Assembly (NCBI GenBank): GCA_963281255.1
Contig: OY725499.1
Span: 3,305,148 to 3,369,147 of the forward strand
Length of the DNA: 64,000 bases
Direction of reading: 5' to 3'
Source of the DNA: Aphrocallistes beatrix
Taxonomy: Eukaryota; Porifera; Hexactinellida; Sceptrulophora; Aphrocallistidae
The notes under the pieces were generated by a model. That model did no database searches. It was not told the origin of the DNA and was given only the letters and a program-made list of their open reading frames with translations. Made by a program: the position numbers and the translations under genes. Numbering within the stretch: position 1 is the first letter of the stretch; each line of letters opens with the position of its first letter. Shown in pieces: positions 33,926 through 42,500 of this stretch.

Positions 33926-36055
33926 GTGGATCCAACTAACCCACTGAGACTGGAGCTAGCTGTCTCCACAGTTCAATCTCTCATTCAAGAACAACTCTAC
34001 TTACAAGCAGCCACTCTCATCCAACAAACCAACTCCTCTCTACAACCTCACACTCCACTAACAGACAACTCTCTCACCGAACAACTCAACCAGCTCAAGC
34101 ATCTCATCCTATCCAACCAATCCCACTCTCCTCTGCACACAGTTCTCCTAAAACAAACACTCTCACCTTCTTCTCCAGAATCTGAAGAAGGACAGTCTCT
34201 CGTAGTGGAACTGGGTGCATGGAGAATCAAAGCAGGATTCTCAGGAGATGACGCGGCCAGAGTTCTCTTCCCTCCTGTTGTTGGTAGACCCAGACATCGA
34301 GGAGTCATGGTTGGAATGGGACAGAAGGATAAGTATGTGGGAGATGAGGCTATGAGCAAGAGAGGGATTCTAACACTCAAGAATCCTTTTGAGAGTTCTG
34401 TTAGAAAACCTGAGTTAGAGCAGCTACTACTTGGTGAAGCTGATGTTGAGAAACATTCCACCGTTAGTAGTATTGATATTGACCGAATGATAAAGATGAG
34501 TGAAAAATTCAGTTCTCATTTTGTACGAGATAGACCCTTATTGAGCTTTGAAGGAAGTATGCCTTTAATGTTAGAGCAGAGTGAAATGGACCAAGGACCT
34601 TTAATAGAAGAGTGTGATGGAGGTGGAGATGAAGGTTTTTTAATAGAAGAGTGTGATGGAGGTGGAGATGAAGGTTTTTTAATGGAAGAGTGTGATGGAG
34701 GTGGAGATTTCTGGATCCCTCTAGCAGCAGCAGCAGATGCTGGGGGTTTTGAGTGCAGAGACGCGGCGCCTGGTTTGGCTAATTTAGCATTGGATGTGCT
34801 TGCGTATAGGGGAACAGATTATCTTGACTTTTCTTCTAGAGAAAGTGGAAATGATTATACAATGGATGATTTAATAGAAGATTTAAACGGAGGTGGTGGA
34901 TCGAAAGAAGAAAAGAGATCTCCCAATTATACAATGGATGATTTAATAGAAGATGTAAACGGAGGTGGTGGATCGAAAGAAAAAAAGAGAAGATCTCCCA
35001 TTCCCTCTCCACCTCTTCCTACCGTGGAAGATGCGACGTTTCCAACAGAATTTGCTGGGGGTTTTGAGTGCAGAGACATGGCGCCTGTTAAAAAGGAAAC
35101 AGATTATTTTACAAGTATGGATCAATCAAACAAAACAGAATTTGATCCATTCGCTCTACTATTTAGGACTGATATAAGAATGACAGATACTCCTGAATCA
35201 AATGTTGAGCGGCAAAGAATTACAACCTCAGCAAAAAAAGGCAAAAGTAAAGAAAGAGAAAGATCTATAACGATTGTTCCAACTACAGGTTCTATGAGAA
35301 AGGAAGCGCCGGAGATGTTAACCATGTACGCTCCCATTCCCAACTCTCAGAAACAGGTTCCCAAAACAGGTAAGCATGGAAGATTCCACGCCTACGCATC
35401 AAGCCAATCGGGTGGCGCTTGTGTTAAACAATTGCGTATGCCAGTGGATATAGTAGACAGTGGAAATGCTCCTAATTTCGCTTCAATGTCTATACAAACA
35501 GCAGAGCTAGAAAAGGAGAAGGGTAAAACGTTCCCTGTGTCACAAACCAAACATAGACGAGAAAGATCAATGTCATCATCTGATTCATCTAGAAGTGAAG
35601 AAGAAAAGGAGAAGTTAGCGCCAGCACTGCCTGACATGGAGAGTATCTGTGAAGATTTGTTCTCGAGACAGTCAGGAGATGGGAGCTGGAGCTTCTCAGA
35701 TCTGGTCACCATCCAACAATTCCTTCTCAAGTCTCCACAACACATCCAACGAGAGATGGAGGAGAGTGGAGCCAAGTCGCTAGGCGTCTCACTCTACTCT
35801 AGCCTACTCCGGTTCATCTCCACCCTGCTGCTCCTCTTCTTCCTCCACTCAGCCTACTCGCACAGCTTCGAGATGGCTCCCTCCTTCATCTCCTGGAGTG
35901 TGATACCTCCCAGATGGAGATCAGCTGGAGGAGAGAAGGGACTCTCTTTTCTGAGAACTTTCAACAAGCACAACCCCTCTCTCTCCTCCAGGCTAGACCT
36001 AGCTCCTTCCTGGATGAAATATGCTCGACAGAGGATTAGCCTCACAGCAAATTAA
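33926..36055 (+). CDS. PARP4: Vault PARP terminal cassette 7: unique variable segment with EECD and MDDLIED repeats
   Basis: Single exon of 709 codons. The shared N-terminal module has a short Ser linker (SSPESEEGQ). The actin-like block is intact, with PRHRGVMV in place of PRHQGVMV. The variable part is unlike any other cassette. It has three tandem copies of [12 protein letters not shown] (about 34600-34710), two copies of [16 protein letters not shown] (about 34855 and 34928), two copies of GGFECRD, then Ser/Lys/Arg-rich sequence. The first repeat reads GPLIEECD, similar to the Hsp70 C-terminal GPTIEEVD but internal. The shared MVP-interaction domain ends RQRISLTAN. The partner of the variable part is unknown. 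Confidence 0.83.
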   Translation: MDPTNPLRLELAVSTVQSLIQEQLYLQAATLIQQTNSSLQPHTPLTDNSLTEQLNQLKHLILSNQSHSPLHTVLLKQTLSPSSPESEEGQSLVVELGAWRIKAGFSGDDAARVLFPPVVGRPRHRGVMVGMGQKDKYVGDEAMSKRGILTLKNPFESSVRKPELEQLLLGEADVEKHSTVSSIDIDRMIKMSEKFSSHFVRDRPLLSFEGSMPLMLEQSEMDQGPLIEECDGGGDEGFLIEECDGGGDEGFLMEECDGGGDFWIPLAAAADAGGFECRDAAPGLANLALDVLAYRGTDYLDFSSRESGNDYTMDDLIEDLNGGGGSKEEKRSPNYTMDDLIEDVNGGGGSKEKKRRSPIPSPPLPTVEDATFPTEFAGGFECRDMAPVKKETDYFTSMDQSNKTEFDPFALLFRTDIRMTDTPESNVERQRITTSAKKGKSKERERSITIVPTTGSMRKEAPEMLTMYAPIPNSQKQVPKTGKHGRFHAYASSQSGGACVKQLRMPVDIVDSGNAPNFASMSIQTAELEKEKGKTFPVSQTKHRRERSMSSSDSSRSEEEKEKLAPALPDMESICEDLFSRQSGDGSWSFSDLVTIQQFLLKSPQHIQREMEESGAKSLGVSLYSSLLRFISTLLLLFFLHSAYSHSFEMAPSFISWSVIPPRWRSAGGEKGLSFLRTFNKHNPSLSSRLDLAPSWMKYARQRISLTAN

Positions 36056-36986
36056 GAGTGATGCAAATCTGACTCTATGTATTTTAGTAGTATCTTTAGT
36101 TGATGTTAGATTGTTAGATATAAGATACAAGGATTTATCTTGAAACCCTTTAGTCGTATGATTTTCAGATTCCATTATATTCTGGCGGAAGTTTAGACTA
36201 TTCTCTCATAAATCGATGTCATTTATCGATTTATTGAAAATGCATGGGTTAAGTGAGAACAGGGCCATAGCCACGGGTGCGGTCGGTCCGATTTAAACCG
36301 GGCTACTTTTGAACATTTTATACGGTTAGAATGGTTTTAACCTGATTACATTTTAGTCCCACCTGGTGTCTGCGGCCTTGAAGAAGTTAAGATAAGATAT
36401 TATAGGAAATACCTTTCTGGTACCATTCGTCGCATTAAGGCCGAACCGGTCACACCCTTAATCCGGCCTCGTTTGAACGTATATTTTAACAATTATGATT
36501 CGTGTTTTGATAAAGGAATAACATACAAAGCAAATAATACCCAATTTAAAAATACGTACGTACTTGATTCGGTTTGACTCTGCAAATCACCACAAGCACC
36601 ATACCTCAGAGGAATGGGGGGGGGGGGGTGGCTCCAATCCTTCGAGAATTTAAAAATAGAAACATGCTCCATATTCAACAGCCTACTCTCCCTAACTGAT
36701 TTATTATTCTCAACGTCCTGCGCCCTTGTGTTTTCCTGCCGAGCATACTTAGGAGGAGACGCTAGCAATTGGTCGCTCCTAGAATGTATCTTGGTTCCTA
36801 GCAAACCCCAAACTTCCTCTCAAACGACCTCTATTCTTTATTTCACAAAATAAACACATTTAGCATACATACAAACAAGCAAGCTTTGCATATTATGTAT
36901 AGACTGTACTTGTACATGTATTTTAAGAAATTGGAAAATACTGCAATTACTTTGAAAACACCAATTGAAAGAGGATATTTCTCCAG
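36056..36986. other. Spacer between cassettes 7 and 8
   Basis: About 0.9 kb, unlike the other spacers, no gene. It contains a run of 13 G at 36616-36628. The last 40 bp (caccaattgaaagaggatatttctccag) again match the upstream side of cassettes 5 and 7. Confidence 0.55.
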
Positions 36987-39050
36987 GTGGATCCAACTAA
37001 CCCACTGAGACTGGAGCTAGCTGTCTCCACAGTTCAATCTCTCATTCAAGAACAACTCTACTTACAAGCAGCCACTCTCATCCAACAAACCAACTCCTCT
37101 CTACAACCTCACACTCCACTAACAGACAACTCTCTCACCGAACAACTCAACCAGCTCAAGCATCTCATCCTATCCAACCCATCCCACTCCCCTCTGCACA
37201 CAGTTCTCCTAAAACAAACACTCTCACCTTCCTTCTCTCCTTCTTCTTCTCCAGAATCTGAAGAAGGACAGTCTCTCGTAGTGGAACTGGGTGCATGGAG
37301 AATCAAAGCAGGATTCTCAGGAGATGACACGGCCAGAGTTCTCTTCCCTCCTGTTGTTGGTAGACCCAGACATCAAGGAGTCATGGTTGGAATGGGACAG
37401 AAGGATAAGTATGTGGGAGATGAGGCTATGCATATGTGTAGATTCTCTAGAAATCTAACATTTAAATATCCCTTTGAGAGTACTGTAAGAAAACCTGATT
37501 TAGATCAGCTACCACTCGCTATATCTGGAGTTGAAGAAGATTATCACAATGATTCAGAACTGGAATTAAGACTTAGAGCGTTGCAACTAACTGAAGAGAG
37601 TATTGGGACAGATGGTAGAGGAGAAGTTGAACTTGGTAAAATAGATTTAAACACATTTAATACAGAAGAAAAGTCATCTGAAATAGAAATAATACAACCA
37701 GAAAGAGACTCTAGTCCAAATATCGACAAACACAGTGTACTAGAGTTAGAAAGTACTAGATCGGTAAGGAACAAATACAGATCGTTTAGTTCAAAAGAAT
37801 TAGATCCATTTCCTGGTACATTCGATAATGGAAAAAGAAATGAAGAAAACATTGTTAAGGAAAAGAGAGCGAAAAGAAAACAGAAATCCACTGCATCATA
37901 TCTCTCTTCTGCTTTATCATTTTCTGCTCCCAAAACTACTCAAAATTCCAAGACGCGGGGATTGAGTAGTGAGCTAATATCACTTCAGCACGATGTCGCC
38001 AATCTAACTTCAGTACAACCTCACTTCAGTGCAATGCTTTCCTCCAATAAAAGGACTAAAGAAATTGACTGGAGCCCAATTGTTGAAAAAGAATCTATTC
38101 TGGAAATAAGAGGCAGTGATAGAGATAGAGGAGATAGAGGTGATAGAGTTAGAGATGATAGAGATGATAGAGCTAGAGATGATAGAGATAGATGTAGAGA
38201 TGGAGATAGAGATTATAGAGATAGAAGTAGAGATGATAGAGCTAGAGATAGATGTGATAGAGATGATAGAAATAGAAATATAAGTATATCCAGTGAGGAA
38301 TCCAATGGTTCTGTTAATACTCCGTGTTTAGCTTTGGAGAATGAGGTTATGGGTCTAAGTTGGAACGTAGAAAGTGCCACATACAGTCCATCAGACAGAG
38401 AAAAAGATCGTGAGTTCTCCCGTGCTTGTCAGATGAGTTTTGGAGAAAGGATTGGGGAAACTGTGTTTAAAACCTGGGAGCCAATAGATATGGATTCAAG
38501 AACGAAACACAAGAAAATCAAACATGGAAAAAAGGGGGAAATTAAAAATTTGGAAATTTTTGGAGCTGAAGCAGTTTCCTATCTACTATCTGAAAAAGCA
38601 GAGAAGTTAGCGCCAGCACTGCCTGACATGGAGAGTATCTGTGAAGATTTGTTCTCGAGACAGTCAGGAGATGGGAGCTGGAGCTTCTCAGATCTGGTCA
38701 CCATCCAACAATTCCTTCTCAAGTCTCCACAACACATCCAACGAGAGATGGAGGAGAGTGGAGCCAAGTCGCTAGGCGTCTCACTCTACTCTAGCCTACT
38801 CCGGTTCATCTCCACCCTGCTGCTCCTCTTCTTCCTCCACTCAGCCTACTCGCACAGCTTCGAGATGGCTCCCTCCTTCATCTCCTGGAGTGTGATACCT
38901 CCCAGATGGAGATCAGCTGGAGGAGAGAAGGGACTCTCTTTTCTGAGAACTTTCAACAAGCACAACCCCTCTCTCTCCTCCAGGCTAGACCTAGCTCCTT
39001 CCTGGATGGAATATGCTCAACGGAGGATTGATTTACCTGAAACATTGTAA
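36987..39050 (+). CDS. PARP4: Vault PARP terminal cassette 8: Arg/Asp-repeat variable segment
   Basis: Single exon of 687 codons. The actin-like block is intact up to YVGDEAM, then diverges ([18 protein letters not shown]). The variable part is unique. It has acidic and polar N-terminal sequence, a basic stretch ([10 protein letters not shown]), and a run of about 55 residues of alternating Arg and Asp (about 38110-38280; for example [16 protein letters not shown]). Such RD tracts occur in RNA-processing proteins such as U1-70K and NELF-E. The shared C-terminal domain is kept, with [10 protein letters not shown] as in cassette 7, and ends [10 protein letters not shown] candidate AATAAA lies at about 39199. 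Confidence 0.84.
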   Translation: MDPTNPLRLELAVSTVQSLIQEQLYLQAATLIQQTNSSLQPHTPLTDNSLTEQLNQLKHLILSNPSHSPLHTVLLKQTLSPSFSPSSSPESEEGQSLVVELGAWRIKAGFSGDDTARVLFPPVVGRPRHQGVMVGMGQKDKYVGDEAMHMCRFSRNLTFKYPFESTVRKPDLDQLPLAISGVEEDYHNDSELELRLRALQLTEESIGTDGRGEVELGKIDLNTFNTEEKSSEIEIIQPERDSSPNIDKHSVLELESTRSVRNKYRSFSSKELDPFPGTFDNGKRNEENIVKEKRAKRKQKSTASYLSSALSFSAPKTTQNSKTRGLSSELISLQHDVANLTSVQPHFSAMLSSNKRTKEIDWSPIVEKESILEIRGSDRDRGDRGDRVRDDRDDRARDDRDRCRDGDRDYRDRSRDDRARDRCDRDDRNRNISISSEESNGSVNTPCLALENEVMGLSWNVESATYSPSDREKDREFSRACQMSFGERIGETVFKTWEPIDMDSRTKHKKIKHGKKGEIKNLEIFGAEAVSYLLSEKAEKLAPALPDMESICEDLFSRQSGDGSWSFSDLVTIQQFLLKSPQHIQREMEESGAKSLGVSLYSSLLRFISTLLLLFFLHSAYSHSFEMAPSFISWSVIPPRWRSAGGEKGLSFLRTFNKHNPSLSSRLDLAPSWMEYAQRRIDLPETL

Positions 39051-39555
39051 CTACTAATTCGTTAGAACGATAGTATTATGAATAGCATATTATTTGACAC
39101 TTGTGAACTTGAATGTATATGCCTCTTGTTTTGGTTGATATACAGGGATACAAATACATATATAGTACAAGAGTTCTAATAGTGTGTACATAGTTAAACA
39201 ATAAATGGGTGATTCAGTAAACATGATGAAATAGAAAAAAACACAGAGGAGGATTATTCGAGAACCGGATCTATTCATGTATTTCATATGTATACCGTGT
39301 ATAAGGCATGTGAGTCTGATTTTATACTTATAGAACAGTGATGTTGATTGTATTTCTAACATTTGTCGCGTATATTGAGTGTTTATCTGGATCATTTGCA
39401 CTATCTGCATTGTTCAACATTTTAGTATAAGTACGCATATTCACTTTTGCTTCACTTATTATGATCGAATTCCCGCATATTATTCGAGTAAATAAACTAA
39501 AATCTATTTGTAATAAACAATATCAGAATATTGATCAGAGTCTTGTATTCTCCAG
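39051..39555. other. Spacer between cassettes 8 and 9
   Basis: About 0.5 kb of AT-rich, apparently unique sequence with no gene. The acceptor of cassette 9 (cttgtattctccag) differs slightly from the others. Confidence 0.5.
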
Positions 39556-42500
39556 GTGGATCCAACTAACCCACTGAGACTGGAGCTAGCTGTCTCCACA
39601 GTTCAATCTCTCATTCAAGAACAACTCTACTTACAAGCAGCCACTCTCATCCAACAAACCAACTCCTCTCTACAACCTCACACTCCACTAACAGACAACT
39701 CTCTCACCGAACAACTCAACCAGCTCAAGCATCTCATCCTATCCAACCCATCCCACTCCCCTCTACACACAGTTCTCCTAAAACAAACACTCTCACCTTC
39801 CTTCTCTCCTTCTTCTCCTTCTCCAGATTCTTCAGAAGAAGGACAGTCTCTCGTAGTGGAACTAGGTGCATGGAGAATCAAAGCAGGATTCTCAGGAGAT
39901 GACACGGCCAGAGTTCTCTTCCCTCCTGTTGTTGGTAGACCCAGACATCAAGGAGTCATGGTTGGAATGGGACAGAAGGATAAGTATGTGGGAGATGAGG
40001 CTATGAACAAGAGAGGGATTCTAACACTCAAGAATCCTTTTGAGAGTTCTGTTAGAAAACCTTCCTTACATCGGAAGATAGTAGGACCTCCTATTCCCAG
40101 TGGAGGAGCTGAAAGTATAGAATTATATAATGAGGTTGAAGCGAGAGAGATTCATTCTATCATAATGGAATCGATGGAGGACTTTGAAAGCGCTGATGAT
40201 AGTCTTGGACAAGAATATGAAATGCTAAATATGTGTGGATACTCTGCCACTGATCTAGGAGTGGAGGACACTATTGCAACGAAAAAAATGTTCAGAAGCT
40301 CTTCTCTTTCAAATGGCGTAGATCAGAGTAGTGTCGAGGACAACGAACCTGTGTTAGGTTTTTCGCTAGCAGCACTTCAGTTACCAATCAAGACAAGTAG
40401 TGATAGCAAGGAACAGTCTGGAATGATTACTCTGTTACAATCCGCAGCGTTATTGCAAGACTCACCACTGAGTGATTACCTAGATGAGGACATTTTAAGT
40501 GAGGAGGATTACGGGCCCTCCATCGTGCATAGAAAGGTTTTTGGATTTTCTCCGGTAAATCTTGATGGGTTGATAAGTGATGATGAAGAGAAAGAAATGG
40601 ATGAAATTCCAAAACTTCATCCACCAATATATGATGCATTAGATGCTGCTATGATGGAAGAGATAGAGGAGAAAGTATTGAGTAAGGAAATAACTATGCA
40701 GAGAAAGTCGTCGAAGGTATTCGATTTATTTCATTACTTATAGGTATTCATTAATTAAGTTAAATATCAATATTATTAAAACTCAATAAGAAAATTTCAC
40801 ACCTCTTCAAAAAATAGCAAAATAATTTGCACACCCTTTTCTATTCATTTTGTATGGCTTCGCTCTTACAATGGTAAAATTTTGTAGACTTGAGTTATTT
40901 AGTTATATCCAAATATGTATGTATAATGATCAGTATTAGTAAAATACTGTATATCCTCAAATAATAGCAAGGGATTATCAATTTTAGTCACCTGATTAAA
41001 AATTATTATTTCAGATGAGACTTTCCAATGAATATAATGTCCACACGAGTATCCAATCACTCATGTGGTTGTGTTCATGGAAAAGTCTCATCTGAAATAT
41101 AAATTTTTCAGCAGGTTACAGAAAAAAGGAATGTGCTGCTATAAAATTAACTCTGTGGAGCAACAATTTTAGCTACAGGCGTTAATGAAATAAACAACAT
41201 TTGGAACTTATAAAAAAATAATATAAATATTTTTTCTTATAAAGAAAATGTATACTCAAAAGATTATATAGCATACAATTACATAGACTGACGATATGAA
41301 ACTCGAAGAAATATCCAAAAACATTGAAAGTGAACTTCAGGATCAAAAAGAACATCTTGGTAAAGTTTAATCTCAGTATTTCTCAAACTGTCAATTAATA
41401 TATGAATTGGTTCGTTCGTTTGTTTGTTTGTTTGTTTGTTTGTTTGTTTGTTTGTTTGTTTGTTTGTTGGTTTGTTATGTGTTTATTAATCTATTAGATA
41501 TCTTAGATACAAATATTGAAGAGGCTTATGCAAAGGTTCAATGTGCAAAGGAGGAACTCAAACAAAGTTCTATGGTATGAGAGACAGAGGGTATTTTAAC
41601 ACTGTATTAGAACGAGATTAATTATATGTATGAATGGACCATATCTATGTTGTATGTGTATTTGTATATCTACAGTAGAGTTCGCTTATTAGCAAGTCGG
41701 GTTTTGCTCGAGAAAACTTGCTAATAAGCGAACTCTACTGTATAATACTTACGAAACTTTCTACTCTATTCAAAAGCAACCACAATTTTCTCCAAATTGA
41801 AGAATGTAAATTAATTAATACATAATATGTACAGAATAATCTCTATTAGCAAGTTCTTCCTAATAAACGAACTAAAAGTTCGTTTATTAGCAAGTTTTCT
41901 TGCTAATAAACGAACTAAAAGTTCGCGTATTAGCAAGTTTTTCTTGCTAATAAACGAACTAAAAGTTCGTGTATTAGCAAGTTTTTCTAAAAACTTGCTT
42001 ATAGGCGAACTTGCTAATAAGCGAACATAATTAATACATTTTGGTCCATTGGGACCTTAAAAAACTTGCTAATAAGCAAATCTTGCTAATAAGCGAACAC
42101 TTGCTATTAAGCGAACTTGTTTATACATAAATCCCTATACCTTTGCTCTGTGCACTGAAAAAACTTGCTAATAAGGCAATTGCTAATAAGCGAACTCTAC
42201 TGTACTTTAATAACCTGAAATATCCGGGTGAAATCTATCTTTTGTAAACTGTTCCGTACATGTACATTTATATTTGGTGCTTTAGGTTCATCAACAAACT
42301 ATAAAATCCAACTTAGAGGAGATATTAGAGCGAAATCAAATGTTAGCAGATATAGAGGAAAGATCTGGTTCGTGCTTCCTTTATATTTTTTATGATTTAT
42401 ATTTTTAGTTGGGGCGGAATGTTGACGTAGGTTATTATAGTGCCTCTCTTCTATCATTAATTTTGATTGTACTACATACTATATACTTTTTCCTGCAAAA

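Noticed and set aside
12323-39050. Cassettes 1-8 as eight independent genes starting at GTG
   Set aside because: GTG is not a usual eukaryotic start. Each follows a splice acceptor, and the protein only makes sense as the C-terminal part of PARP4.
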